Of a stretch of DNA of 64,000 nt, positions 16,651 through 26,378 are shown piece after piece. The position numbers were made by a program, and so were the translations under genes. The stretch is taken from assembly GCA_022841625.1 (NCBI GenBank), contig JALHRD010000022.1, positions 21,669 through 85,668 on the forward strand. The letters are read 5' to 3'. Position 1 is the stretch's first letter. The number at the start of each line of letters is the position of its first letter. The notes below the pieces were generated by a model, which did no database searches, was not told the origin of the DNA, and saw nothing but the letters and a program-made list of their open reading frames with translations. Source of the DNA: Xanthobacteraceae bacterium. GTDB taxonomy: Bacteria; Pseudomonadota; Alphaproteobacteria; Rhizobiales; Xanthobacteraceae.

Positions 16651-18773
16651 GCCGCGGTGATGCCAGCAGCATGGTGCTCGCCGTCCGACCGGCGGGGCGG
16701 AGACGTGGCGTGAGGCGTCTCGCCGCCGCGGCCGCGCTGCTGACAGCGGCAATGGTTGGGGGTGCAGGATGGTGGATCGCGTCGCTCGGTCCGGTGCCGC
16801 GCGGCGAGGGGCTGGCGTTCTCCACCTTGGTCGTCGACCGGGAGGGACGGTTGCTGCGGCCTTACACGACCCCAGAAGGCCGCTGGCGGCTGCCGGCAAC
16901 GCGCGCGGATGTCGATCATCGTTTCTTGGCGATGTTATTTGCCTATGAGGATCGCCGGTTCCAAACGCATCGCGGGGTCGATCCGTTGGCGCTCGCGCGG
17001 GCATTCTCACAACTCGTAACGAATGGACGAATTGTCTCGGGTGCTTCGACTTTAACGATGCAGGTGGCGCGGCTGCTGGAACCACGCAGCGAACGCAGTT
17101 TTTTGGCCAAGCTTCGCCAAATCGTTCGTGCGATCCAGCTTGAGAGGGCCCTGAGCAAAGATGAAATCCTCGCGCTTTATTTCAGCCTTGCGCCCTATGG
17201 CGGCAATTTGGAGGGCATCCGCGCCGCATCGCTAGCCTATTTCGGCAAAGAGCCGCGGCGGCTGACGCTGGCGGAGTCCGCGCTCCTGGTGGCGTTGCCG
17301 CAATCGCCGGAGGTCAGGCGACCTGACCGTTCGGTCGCTGTCGCCCGTGCCGCCCGCGATCGGGTGCTCGATCGGCTCGCGGCGGCCGGTGTCGTGCCCG
17401 TCGACGAGATCGAGCGCGCCAAGCAGGAGGCCGTCGCCGAGGGCCGCCGTCCAATGCCGGCGCTGGCGCCGCATTCGGCCGACGCAGTGGTGGCTGCAAT
17501 ACCTGGCCGTGCGATTCATCGGCTGACCATTCAGGCACCGCTTCAAAAGAGCCTCGAAGATCTTGCGCGTGAGCGTGCCCGCGCACTTGGTCAGTCGATC
17601 TCGGTTGCCATTCTTGTGATCGACAACGAAACCGGTGAGGTGCAGGCGCGGGTTGCGTCGTCGGATTATTTCGATGCAAGCCGCGCTGGCCAGGTCGATA
17701 TGACGCAAGCCTTGCGTTCACCGGGATCGGCGCTCAAGCCATTCATCTACGGCTTCGGATTCGAGGATGGGCTGATCCATCCGGAAACCCTGATCGACGA
17801 TCGTCCGACCCGTTATGGCGGCTATGCACCGGAAAACTTCGACCTGAGTTTTCAGGGTACGGTGACGGTTCGCCGGGCGCTGCAACTCTCGCTGAATGTG
17901 CCCGCTGTTGCGGTGCTCGATCGCGTTGGAGCGAGCCGCTTCACGGCTCGATTGGCGCAAGCCGGGGGCGCTTTGGTGCTGCCGCGTGGTGAGGTGCCCG
18001 GGCTGGCAATGGGGTTGGGTGGCGTCGGCGTAACGCTCAACGATCTGGTGATGCTCTATGCCGGTGTTGCCCGTTTGGGCAATGCCATTGCTTTGACTGA
18101 GCGCATTGACGAAACCGGCCAAGCGCCGTCATCGCGTCGCCTGATGGAGCCGGTCGCGGCGTGGTATATTGGCAATGTGTTGCTCGGTACGCCACCACCG
18201 GAAAATGCCGCCGGCGGCCGCATCGCCTTCAAGACCGGCACGTCCTATGGCTATCGCGATGCCTGGGCGGTTGGCTTTGATGGCAAACGGACCATTGGCG
18301 TGTGGGTCGGCCGGCCGGACGGCGCGCCGGTGCCGGGCCTGATTGCGCGCAGCGCCGCAGCGCCAATTCTGTTCGACGCCTTCGCCCGCACGGGTAGCCT
18401 GCCGATAGCCCTGCCTGCCGCGCCGCGCGGCACCCAATTGGCAGCCAATGGCCGTCTGCCCCCACCTCTGCAGCGGTTTCGACCCTTCGGTAGTTTGGGG
18501 GAGGGAGCGGAGACACCCGTTCGGATCATGTTCCCGCCCCAGGGGGCGCGCCTTGAGCTTATCAACAGCGGCGAGGGCCGCCCGGATCCGATTGCTCTCA
18601 AGCTGGTGGGCGGGGTTGGTCCATTGACCGTATTGGTCAACGGTTTGCCTGTGGATACGCCCTCCGGTCGCCGCAATACGGTATTTTTTGAGCCGGAAGG
18701 GCCCGGGTTCGTCCGCCTGACTGTGATCGATGCCACCGGCGCGACCGACAGTGTGACGGTGCGGCTGCAATAG
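16647..18773 (+). CDS. pbpC: Penicillin-binding protein 1C
   Basis: The 708-residue protein has one N-terminal membrane helix (about 24-46). A GT51 transglycosylase domain follows, with catalytic Glu in AYEDRRF (E101) and GASTLTMQ (132-139). The transpeptidase has SALK (S361, K364), SLN (415-417) and KTG (529-531). A C-terminal beta domain (about 615-706) fits BiPBP_C. All catalytic motifs are present, so it should be active in peptidoglycan synthesis. ATG overlaps the macroglobulin stop (ATGA), showing translational coupling. Confidence 0.95.
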   Translation: MSRGDASSMVLAVRPAGRRRGVRRLAAAAALLTAAMVGGAGWWIASLGPVPRGEGLAFSTLVVDREGRLLRPYTTPEGRWRLPATRADVDHRFLAMLFAYEDRRFQTHRGVDPLALARAFSQLVTNGRIVSGASTLTMQVARLLEPRSERSFLAKLRQIVRAIQLERALSKDEILALYFSLAPYGGNLEGIRAASLAYFGKEPRRLTLAESALLVALPQSPEVRRPDRSVAVARAARDRVLDRLAAAGVVPVDEIERAKQEAVAEGRRPMPALAPHSADAVVAAIPGRAIHRLTIQAPLQKSLEDLARERARALGQSISVAILVIDNETGEVQARVASSDYFDASRAGQVDMTQALRSPGSALKPFIYGFGFEDGLIHPETLIDDRPTRYGGYAPENFDLSFQGTVTVRRALQLSLNVPAVAVLDRVGASRFTARLAQAGGALVLPRGEVPGLAMGLGGVGVTLNDLVMLYAGVARLGNAIALTERIDETGQAPSSRRLMEPVAAWYIGNVLLGTPPPENAAGGRIAFKTGTSYGYRDAWAVGFDGKRTIGVWVGRPDGAPVPGLIARSAAAPILFDAFARTGSLPIALPAAPRGTQLAANGRLPPPLQRFRPFGSLGEGAETPVRIMFPPQGARLELINSGEGRPDPIALKLVGGVGPLTVLVNGLPVDTPSGRRNTVFFEPEGPGFVRLTVIDATGATDSVTVRLQ

Positions 18774-18847
18774 GCCGGGACTCACGCTTCCCCCCGCACG
18801 CTAGGTTTCCTATTGTCGCGGTGCGCTGCAACACGTGGGGAACTGGA

Positions 18848-20572
18848 ATGGCCGTCGCGGCCGACAATCAACCGGGCCGGATCGGACCAGCGTTCGGCCT
18901 CAAGGCGGTCGTCGACTTCGCGACCGGTTCACACGCGCGCGCGGCGATCATTCTCGTTGTCGTGGCGCTGCTGAGCATGCTACCGGGCTTTTTTGCGATT
19001 CCTCCGACCGATCGTGACGAGTCGCGTTTTGCTCAAGCCACCAAGCAGATGATTGAGACCGGCGATTTTGTCGATATCCGGTTCCAGGAGACCTCCCGTT
19101 ACAAGAAGCCGGTAGGAATTTATTGGCTGCAGGCCGGCGTCGTCCAAGCCGCGCAATGGATCGGTGTGCCTGACGCGATGACCGCGATCTGGCTGTATCG
19201 CGTGCCTTCGCTTATCGGTGCGGTGGGAGCGGTGCTGCTAACATATTGGGCTGCGCTCGCCTTGGTTTCGCGGCGTGCGGCGGTCTTGGCCGGACTGATG
19301 TTGGCAAGCTGTATCTTGCTCAGCGTTGAGAGCCGCATTGCCAAGACCGATGCCGTTATGTTGTTGACCGCGGTCGCGGTCATGGGTGCGATGGCGCGGG
19401 CCTATTTGCCCGAGCAACGCGCGCGGCTCGAAGGTCGCTGGACCTGGATCGTGCCGGCGATCTTTTGGACGGCGCTGGCCGCTTCGGCGCTGCTGAAGGG
19501 GCCGGTCATTCCGTTGATCGTCGTTTTGACCGTGGCCGCCGTCGTGATCTCGGACCGATCGGCGCGTTGGCTACTTTCGCTCCGTCCGTTCATTGGGGTG
19601 GTGTACTTCGCGATCCTGGTCATGCCGTGGTTCGTGGCCATCACCCTGCGCTCGGGCGAGGGATTTTTCGCGGAATCCGTTGGACAAGACCTCATCAGCA
19701 AATTGTTCCAAGGACAGGAATCGCATGGTGCGCCACCGGGATATTATTTCCTGCTGTTCTGGGCCACGTTCTGGCCCGGTGCGACGCTTGCCGGCATCGC
19801 CGCGCCAGCAGTGTGGGCCGCGCGTCACGAGCCCGGCGCGAAATTCCTGCTGGCGTGGATCGTTCCAACTTGGATCCTATTCGAATTGGTCGTGACCAAG
19901 CTGCCGCATTACGTCCTGCCGCTCTATCCCGCGATTGCCATCTTGATTGCCGGCGTCGTGGATGCGCAGGTTGCCACGTCAAAGGCCTGGCTGGTGCGGG
20001 GAACGATCTGGTGGTTCATCGTGCCGATGATTTTGGGTCTTGTCGGGCTTGTCGGGCTCGTTGTCGTTGGCAAGCAGTTTGGCTTTCTGGCTTGGCCGTT
20101 GATTGGTGCGTCGATTGTCATGGGGTTCCGTGCCTGGCAACTCTTTGACAGCGATGGAATCGAGCATTCGCTGTTGCGCGGCGTTGTTGCCGCGTTATTG
20201 ATCGTGACAGCGGCTATGGGGCTGATCATACCGTCGTTAAACCCGGTATTTCCGAGCGGTGCGCTCGCCAAGATCATGCAGGAAAGCGGCTGCCGGGATC
20301 CGCTTGCGGCGTCGGCCGGTTACGGCGAGCCGAGTCTAGTCTTCCTTGCCGGTACCAATACCAGGCTGACCGACGGCGCCGGCGCCGCGGAATTTCTGCG
20401 GGGCGGAGAGTGTCGGTTCGCCTTCGTTGAAGCGCGACAGCAGCGAAATTTCGCGCAACGCGCCGATGCGATTGGTCTGCATTATTCATCCGGTCCACGG
20501 GTTGAAGGTTTCAACATGGGTAACGGCCGCGCGATAGCGATTGCGGTCTATCGCTCCGGTAGCCCTCCGTGA
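18848..20572 (+). CDS. ArnT-like (GT39/GT83) membrane glycosyltransferase
   Basis: The 574-residue protein has about twelve hydrophobic segments. Right after the first is PPTDRDESRFAQATKQM, then KKPVGIYWLQA, the signature of ArnT-type transferases that use a polyprenyl-phosphate sugar to decorate lipid A or core. The C-terminal third (about 490-574) is a soluble domain. GGGGAA upstream of ATG 18848 favours it over GTG 18821. It heads a compact four-gene set with a PAP2 phosphatase, a GT2 and a LAB_N protein, which together fit envelope lipid glycosylation. Confidence 0.87.
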   Translation: MAVAADNQPGRIGPAFGLKAVVDFATGSHARAAIILVVVALLSMLPGFFAIPPTDRDESRFAQATKQMIETGDFVDIRFQETSRYKKPVGIYWLQAGVVQAAQWIGVPDAMTAIWLYRVPSLIGAVGAVLLTYWAALALVSRRAAVLAGLMLASCILLSVESRIAKTDAVMLLTAVAVMGAMARAYLPEQRARLEGRWTWIVPAIFWTALAASALLKGPVIPLIVVLTVAAVVISDRSARWLLSLRPFIGVVYFAILVMPWFVAITLRSGEGFFAESVGQDLISKLFQGQESHGAPPGYYFLLFWATFWPGATLAGIAAPAVWAARHEPGAKFLLAWIVPTWILFELVVTKLPHYVLPLYPAIAILIAGVVDAQVATSKAWLVRGTIWWFIVPMILGLVGLVGLVVVGKQFGFLAWPLIGASIVMGFRAWQLFDSDGIEHSLLRGVVAALLIVTAAMGLIIPSLNPVFPSGALAKIMQESGCRDPLAASAGYGEPSLVFLAGTNTRLTDGAGAAEFLRGGECRFAFVEARQQRNFAQRADAIGLHYSSGPRVEGFNMGNGRAIAIAVYRSGSPP

Positions 20573-21408
20573 GCGCGCCGCCGATGGCAGTGCCGTCGCC
20601 GTCACGACTGCGCTGCGCGTCCGAAAATGTTGCGATTGCATTGCGCCGCCTGTTGCGGCGCCGGCGTGGCGCTGCAACGCCAATTTGGCGCGCTTATGCG
20701 CGACTGGCGGCGGGCGCCGCCGCCGCGACCGTGGCGCTGCTTCTTACCATGATCTTTGTCGATGCCGCCGCTGTCAGGGCTGCGAAACAAGCACCGGCGT
20801 GGTTGATTGCATCATTTCAGTTTGCGACCGATCTTGGTCTGTCGGGATGGTTCCTGTTTCCGCTTGGGCTGGCGCTTATCGTTTTGGCATTTGTCACGGT
20901 GCCGACGCTGTCGCGCATGAACCAGCGCGTGCTCGCGGCGCTATCGGTGCGACTGGGGTTCTTGTTCCTGGCGATCGCAATACCGGGGCTTGTTATCGCG
21001 GTCATCAAGCGGTTAATCGGCCGCGCCAGACCGATGGTCGCCGGCGAGGATGTGTTTCTTTACAAATTGTTTGTCTGGCGCCCGGAATACGCCAGTTTTC
21101 CCTCCGGCCATGCGACCACCGCATTCGCAGCGGCGGTAGCGTTCGGCGTACTTTGGCCGCGTCTGCGTCCTCTGATGTGGAGCTACGCCTTGGTGATCGC
21201 TGCAAGCCGGGTGATCGTGACCGCCCATCACCCGAGCGATGTAGTAGCAGGCGCCATAGCTGGCGCTGTCGGCGCGCTGTTGGTTCGAGATTGGTTAGCG
21301 GCACGCCGACTTGGGTTCACGGTTCGCACCAATGGTGCGGTTGAGCCCCTCGCAGGGCTGTCGTTCGGTCGGATCAAAAGGGTTGCCCGGGGCCTCTTCG
21401 GTCAATAA
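20569..21408 (+). CDS. PAP2-family membrane phosphatase
   Basis: The three PAP2 motifs are visible: KRLIGRARP, PSGHATT and SRVIVTAHHPSDVVAG, between membrane segments. Such enzymes dephosphorylate lipid phosphates such as undecaprenyl pyrophosphate or lipid A phosphates. GTG 20569 overlaps the upstream TGA by 3 bases; ATG 20584 is an alternative. In this cluster it may recycle the carrier or strip lipid A phosphate before sugar addition (inference). Confidence 0.88.
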   Translation: MSAPPMAVPSPSRLRCASENVAIALRRLLRRRRGAATPIWRAYARLAAGAAAATVALLLTMIFVDAAAVRAAKQAPAWLIASFQFATDLGLSGWFLFPLGLALIVLAFVTVPTLSRMNQRVLAALSVRLGFLFLAIAIPGLVIAVIKRLIGRARPMVAGEDVFLYKLFVWRPEYASFPSGHATTAFAAAVAFGVLWPRLRPLMWSYALVIAASRVIVTAHHPSDVVAGAIAGAVGALLVRDWLAARRLGFTVRTNGAVEPLAGLSFGRIKRVARGLFGQ

Positions 21409-21472
21409 GAAGCTGACGGCAGAGCGGCAGCGCCGTTGCCGATGAATTCGCCCTTGAGACTACAATATCGAC

Positions 21473-22213
21473 ATGGTCATGCCTGAAAACCAAGCGCCGC
21501 CGACGGTCAGCGTGGTGGTCCCGGTCAAGAACGAGGCCGGGAACATCGCACCGCTGGTTACCGAAATCGAACGCGCATTGAGCGGAATCGCGTTCGAAAT
21601 TGTATATGTCAATGACGGCTCGACCGATGGAACGGAAGCTGAAATAGCGGCCTTGAAGACATCGCGCCCATGGTTGCGCCAGATCAGGCATGCGGCGTCG
21701 TGCGGTCAGTCATCGGCGGTACGAACCGGCGTCATGCACGCGCGTGCGCCGGTGGTTGCCACGCTTGACGGTGACGGTCAGAACGATCCCGCATTTGTGC
21801 CAAAACTGCTGGCGGTGCTGACCAACAATCCAAGGATCGGGCTGGTCGCCGGCCAGCGTGTCGGCCGCAAGGACACCGGGTTTAAAAAATTTCAGTCGCG
21901 TTTGGCCAATGGCGTCCGCGGTATGGTGCTGCGTGATGGAACCCGTGATACCGGATGCGGTCTAAAGGCATTTCGTCGCGATTTGTTTTTATCGTTGCCT
22001 TATTTCGATGGGCTGCATCGCTTCCTGCCTGCGCTGGTCAAGCGCGAGGGTTATGAGATCGGCTATGTCGATGTGCTGGATCGTCAACGCGGCCATGGTG
22101 TATCCAATTATGGATTGTGGGATCGGTTATGGGTCGGGATCCTTGATTTGTTCGGGGTTTGGTGGCTTGTCCGCCGCAAGAGACGTGTGCCGAACGCAAC
22201 GGAGATCAGTTGA
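21473..22213 (+). CDS. GT2 polyprenyl-phosphate glycosyltransferase (DPM/ArnC/RgtE-like)
   Basis: The 246-residue GT-A protein has SVVVPVKNEAGNI, YVNDGSTDGT, TLDGDGQNDP (DxD-like) and DTGCGLKAFRRD, the pattern of enzymes that load a sugar on a polyprenyl phosphate. It lacks the C-terminal membrane helix pair of ArnC, as does Rhizobium RgtE. It would supply the donor for the ArnT-like enzyme two genes upstream. Its TGA overlaps the next ATG. Confidence 0.88.
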   Translation: MVMPENQAPPTVSVVVPVKNEAGNIAPLVTEIERALSGIAFEIVYVNDGSTDGTEAEIAALKTSRPWLRQIRHAASCGQSSAVRTGVMHARAPVVATLDGDGQNDPAFVPKLLAVLTNNPRIGLVAGQRVGRKDTGFKKFQSRLANGVRGMVLRDGTRDTGCGLKAFRRDLFLSLPYFDGLHRFLPALVKREGYEIGYVDVLDRQRGHGVSNYGLWDRLWVGILDLFGVWWLVRRKRRVPNATEIS

Positions 22214-22551
22214 TGCTCATTCAGTTCGGCACCGAGATCGGTAACTTCTTTCGTGAGACGTTCGTTGATAAGTTCGATTTTTGGCTGATCTTTGGGCTGG
22301 TTGCCCAATTGGTGTTCGCGGCGCGATTTGTGGTGCAGTGGCTATCCAGCGAGCGCGCAGGGCGCAGCGTGGTTCCATTTGCATTCTGGCTTTTTTCGAT
22401 GGTCGGCGGGTTGATGACGCTGGTCTACGGCATCGTAAAGCGTGAGCCGGTGATCATCTTCGGCCAATGCGTTGCCACTTTGATCTATATCCGCAACATC
22501 ATGCTGATCTACAAAGAGCGGCGGACGAAACAGACGCCTGATCCAAGCTGA
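22213..22551 (+). CDS. Lipid-A-disaccharide synthase N-terminal-domain (LAB_N) membrane protein
   Basis: The 112-residue protein has three hydrophobic segments with FAARFVVQWLSSERAGRSVVPFAFWLFS and LVYGIVKREPVIIFGQ, the LAB_N signature. Stand-alone LAB_N proteins accompany polyprenyl-sugar synthases and may move the lipid-linked sugar. ATG 22213 overlaps the GT2 stop by one base, with GGAGA just upstream. Confidence 0.85.
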   Translation: MLIQFGTEIGNFFRETFVDKFDFWLIFGLVAQLVFAARFVVQWLSSERAGRSVVPFAFWLFSMVGGLMTLVYGIVKREPVIIFGQCVATLIYIRNIMLIYKERRTKQTPDPS

Positions 22552-22553
22552 GC

Positions 22554-23750
22554 CTATCGCGCCGCCGCCAATGCTGCGAAGCCGCGTTCAAGATCGGCGA
22601 TCAGGTCGGCGACATCTTCGAGCCCGATGTGGAAGCGTATGGTGGGGCCTTTGGGTGACCACGTCGTCGCGCTGCGAACATCGTGGCAATCAAACGGGAT
22701 CACAAGGCTTTCGAATCCGCCCCAGGACGCGCCGATGCCAAATAGCGTGAGCGCATCGATGAAGGCATGAACCGCTGCTTCGGGCGCGGGCTTGAGCACA
22801 ATGCTGAATAGACCGCTCGCGCCGGTGAAGTCGCGCTTCCAGATTGCGTGACCGGGGCAGCTTTCAAAGGCGGGGTGCAGGACTTGCGCGACTTCGGGTC
22901 GTTGTGCAAACCAGTGTGCCACGGTTAGTCCGGCTTGATAGTGCTGCGCCAGGCGAACCGCCATGGTGCGCAGGCCGCGCAGGCCGAGATACATGTCGTC
23001 GGGGCCAACGCAAAGGCCCATGGAAAACACGGTCGCGCTGAGTTGCTGCCAAGTCGCGGCATTGGCGGCGACCACGCCCAGCATCAAGTCGGAATGGCCG
23101 CCGATATATTTGCTGCCGGACTGGATGGCCAGATCGACGCCCATTTCAAGCGCGCGAAAATACAAGGGGCTTGCCCAGGTATTGTCCATGAGGACAGTTG
23201 CATTGCGTGCATGGGCGGCAGCCGCGATGGCAGGTACGTCCTGCACCTCAAACGTGAGAGAACCGGGAGACTCCAGGTAGACCACACGGGTGCTGGGCTG
23301 AATCAATGCTGAAATATTGCCGCCGATCATTGGATCGAAATAGCTTACAGTGACGCCGCAGCGGCCAAGGACGGTGTCGCAGAAGTGGCGGGTCGGACCA
23401 TAGACATTGTCGGTGATGAGGGCATGGTCTCCGGCGCGCAAGGCCGATTGCAGCGCCAGCGAAGCGGCGGCTAGTCCGGAGGGTAGCAATGCCACCCCGG
23501 CGCATTGGGTGCCTTCGATTTCAGCAAGCGCGCTTGCCAATGCCTCCGATGTAGGCGTGCCACGCCGACCATAGGTATAACGACCACGGCGGGCGATATA
23601 ATCGTCAACCGTGGGATAAAGGACGGTCGACGCGTGAACTACCGGCGGATTGACGAACCCGTGAAATGTCTGCGGATTGCGGCCGCTCGTGACAAAGCGT
23701 GTCGCGGCGTTGGTGCCGGAATGGGTGCCGCTGGCGGGTTTCTTGGTCAT
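22554..23750 (-). CDS. metC: Cystathionine beta-lyase / PLP-dependent trans-sulfuration enzyme
   Basis: The 398-residue protein has the Cys/Met-metabolism PLP fold: YGRRGTPTSEAL, DNTW with D189 and SGSKYIGGHSD with the PLP lysine K214. Overall it is closest to alphaproteobacterial cystathionine beta-lyase, which cleaves cystathionine to homocysteine, pyruvate and ammonia. The frame is open further upstream, but AAGGACG precedes ATG 23750 and homology begins there. It is convergent with the LAB_N gene, with only 2 bases between the stops. Confidence 0.88.
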   Translation of the reverse strand: MTKKPASGTHSGTNAATRFVTSGRNPQTFHGFVNPPVVHASTVLYPTVDDYIARRGRYTYGRRGTPTSEALASALAEIEGTQCAGVALLPSGLAAASLALQSALRAGDHALITDNVYGPTRHFCDTVLGRCGVTVSYFDPMIGGNISALIQPSTRVVYLESPGSLTFEVQDVPAIAAAAHARNATVLMDNTWASPLYFRALEMGVDLAIQSGSKYIGGHSDLMLGVVAANAATWQQLSATVFSMGLCVGPDDMYLGLRGLRTMAVRLAQHYQAGLTVAHWFAQRPEVAQVLHPAFESCPGHAIWKRDFTGASGLFSIVLKPAPEAAVHAFIDALTLFGIGASWGGFESLVIPFDCHDVRSATTWSPKGPTIRFHIGLEDVADLIADLERGFAALAAAR

Positions 23751-24003
23751 TGAGCGTCCTTCATGCCGAATGCGCGACTTTGGGGCAAGGAGGCATGATT
23801 GCAGCACGGTTAATCGTTCGGGGGTATTGTCCGGTTGGGCATATACCGATCCACTTGATATCATCGTCAACCCCTTGACCGCGATGGCTGGTCGTCCTCA
23901 GATGGCGGGCCGTTTGGTGTCGCTTGCGCAGGAGGGGGCGTTTGAGCGCTAAAACATCCACGCAGACCGCATCGAATGGCTCAAAACAGGAAAAGGTTGC
24001 GTG

Positions 24004-25011
24004 ATGAAACGTGTCATCGGCGTGGTTTCACTGGCTGTGGCAGCCGGGTTAAGCGGGCTGGCCGAGGCTCAGGTCCTTAAATCCGTCAGGGATCGCGGAG
24101 CATTGCACTGTGGGGTCAGTCAGGGGCTACCGGGATTCTCCAATCCCGACGACAAAGGCAATTGGACCGGGTTCGACGTTGATTTTTGCCGGGCCATCGC
24201 GGCGGCCATCTTCAACGACCCTACCAAAGTGAAGTTCACGCCGCTGTCGGCCGGAGACCGGTTCGAGCCACTGAGGTCGGGCCAGATCGACGTACTATCG
24301 CGCAACACCACCTGGACCAGTTCGCGCGATGCGCTGTTTAATTTTGTCGGCGTCACCTATTACGACGGCCAGGGATTCATGGTGCGCAAGGCGCTCAAGG
24401 TCAATTCGGCGCTCGAGCTCAATGGCGCCAGCGTGTGCGCGCAGACCGGCACTACCACCGAGCTCAATCTTGCGGATTATTTCCGCGCCAACAATATGAA
24501 ATACGAGGTGGTTGCGTTCGGTACTGCGGACGAAACCATCAAGGCCTATGAATCGGGCCGCTGCGACGCCTTCACCACTGACGTGTCCCAGCTTTTTGCC
24601 GAGAAACTCAAACTGAGCAATGCCAGCGACCATGTGATCTTGCCGGAGGTTATTTCCAAGGAACCGCTCGGGCCTCTGGTACGGCATGGCGACGATCAAT
24701 GGTTCGATCTGGTGAAGTGGGTTCACTTTGCCATGCTCAATGCCGAGGAGTTAGGCGTCTCCTCCAAGACGCTCGACGAGGCGCTGAAAGCCAAACAGCC
24801 GGAAATCCGTCGTATGCTGGGCTTGGAGGGAAGCCACGGCGAGCAACTGGGAATGACCAGGGATTGGGTCGTCCGCATTGTCCGCCATGTCGGGAATTAT
24901 GGCGAAGTATTTGAGCGCAATGTCGGCACCTCGTCGAAGCTCGGAATCAGCCGGGGCCTCAATCGGCTGTGGACCAAAGGCGGAATCCAATATGCGCCGC
25001 CAATCCGTTGA
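24004..25011 (+). CDS. aapJ: General L-amino acid ABC transporter, periplasmic binding protein
   Basis: A signal peptide (1-22) is followed by VLKSVRDRGALHCGVSQGLPGF, WTGFDVDFCRA and LSRNTTWTSSRD, the distinctive AapJ sequence. AapJ delivers a broad range of L-amino acids to AapQM. AGGAAAAGG precedes GTG 24001/ATG 24004. It is first of the complete aapJQMP operon; the 250-base upstream gap must hold the promoter. Confidence 0.93.
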   Translation: MKRVIGVVSLAVAAGLSGLAEAQVLKSVRDRGALHCGVSQGLPGFSNPDDKGNWTGFDVDFCRAIAAAIFNDPTKVKFTPLSAGDRFEPLRSGQIDVLSRNTTWTSSRDALFNFVGVTYYDGQGFMVRKALKVNSALELNGASVCAQTGTTTELNLADYFRANNMKYEVVAFGTADETIKAYESGRCDAFTTDVSQLFAEKLKLSNASDHVILPEVISKEPLGPLVRHGDDQWFDLVKWVHFAMLNAEELGVSSKTLDEALKAKQPEIRRMLGLEGSHGEQLGMTRDWVVRIVRHVGNYGEVFERNVGTSSKLGISRGLNRLWTKGGIQYAPPIR

Positions 25012-25099
25012 ACCCGCGCCGATGCGCGGTCCCTGTTATCGAGGACGGTAGCGCCGCGCTGAAGGTTTCCGGCGTCAGCTGGCAGACGAGGGCAGGGCC

Positions 25100-26371
25100 G
25101 TGACGAAGACTGCCTTCTACAACAAGCCGCGATTTCGCAGCGCTGTCTATCAGCTCGCGGTGTTGGCGGTTGTCGTTTGGCTCGCCATCGAGTTTGCCAT
25201 CAACGCCCGCGTCAATCTTGAAGCGCAGAATGTCCGCTTCGGGATCGGCTTTCTTGACGATCCGGCCGGATTTGGCATCAGCCAAGCGCTGATCTCCTAC
25301 AGTGAACAGGACACGTATCGGCGCGTATTTTTTGTCGGACTTCTCAACACGTTGTTGGTGTCGGTACTCGGCATTGTGTTCGCGACTTTCCTTGGTTTTG
25401 TCATCGGGCTCGGGCGGCTAAGTCCCAATTGGCTGCTCGCGCGCCTGGCGGGGGGCTATGTCGAGCTCCTCCGTAATTTGCCGCTGCTGTTTCAAATCTT
25501 GTTCTGGTACCTCGCTGTCTTGTTGGCGATGCCTGGACCGCGTCAGAGCATTGCCATCGGATTGCAACCGATCCTTCGTTCCATCGCTGATGGTCTTGCG
25601 CTGGTGGAGAGCAGCGGTGCAGCCGGGGCGGTTGCGCAGTGGCTGCGAAGCCTCGCGGAATGGGCCGGTTCGCCATCGATGTTTTTGAACAATCGCGGGA
25701 TGTTCGTGCCGCGGGCAGTGTTTGCGGACGGCAGCGGCCTGGTCGCGGCGGCGTTTGTTGTTGCCATTCTTGCCGTGGTCGGCCTCCGCAGGTGGGCGCG
25801 TCGACGCCAGGATGCCACGGGCGTGCGCTTCCCCGTGTTGTGGACTTCGCTGGCCCTGCTTGTTGGGCTGCCGGCAATCGCGACCCTTGCGGTCGGTTCG
25901 CCGGTGAGTTTTGAGGCGCCCGAACTGCGTGGTTTCAATTTCGTCGGCGGCCTGCGGGTGATCCCGGAGTTCACGGCGTTGTTGATCGCGCTGTCGACAT
26001 ACACCGCAGCGTTCATTGCCGAGGTGGTTCGTGCCGGCATCCTTGCGGTGCCGAAGGGGCAGAGCGAAGCCGCCATGGCGCTTGGGTTGCGGCGCGGGAC
26101 CGCGCTGCGCCTGATTGTTATCCCCCAGGCACTCCGGGTGATGATCCCGCCGATGACCAACCAGTATCTCAATCTGACCAAGAACTCCACGCTTGCCGTT
26201 GCGATCGGTTATCCGGATCTGGTGGCGGTTTTTGCCGGAACGACCCGAATCCAGACGCATCAGGCAATCGAGATTGTCGCCATCACCATGGCGGTCTATC
26301 TCGCGATTTCCTTAGCCACCAGCTTCGCGATGAATCTGTACAACGCCCGCACGCGGTTTGGCGAACGGTGA
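25100..26371 (+). CDS. aapQ: General L-amino acid ABC transporter, permease
   Basis: The 423-residue protein starts with GTG and has FGIGFLDDPAGFGISQ and two membrane blocks flanking a long insert, as in AapQ. The permease EAA loop is AEVVRAGILAVPKGQSEAA. It pairs with AapM as the membrane channel. The spacing to aapJ is 88 bases and to aapM 7 bases. Confidence 0.93.
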   Translation: MTKTAFYNKPRFRSAVYQLAVLAVVVWLAIEFAINARVNLEAQNVRFGIGFLDDPAGFGISQALISYSEQDTYRRVFFVGLLNTLLVSVLGIVFATFLGFVIGLGRLSPNWLLARLAGGYVELLRNLPLLFQILFWYLAVLLAMPGPRQSIAIGLQPILRSIADGLALVESSGAAGAVAQWLRSLAEWAGSPSMFLNNRGMFVPRAVFADGSGLVAAAFVVAILAVVGLRRWARRRQDATGVRFPVLWTSLALLVGLPAIATLAVGSPVSFEAPELRGFNFVGGLRVIPEFTALLIALSTYTAAFIAEVVRAGILAVPKGQSEAAMALGLRRGTALRLIVIPQALRVMIPPMTNQYLNLTKNSTLAVAIGYPDLVAVFAGTTRIQTHQAIEIVAITMAVYLAISLATSFAMNLYNARTRFGER

Positions 26372-26378
26372 GGCAAGC

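Noticed and set aside
16228..17085. 285-residue minus-strand frame across the macroglobulin/pbpC junction
   Set aside because: It spans two overlapping genes with strong motifs and has Pro/Arg-rich content only.
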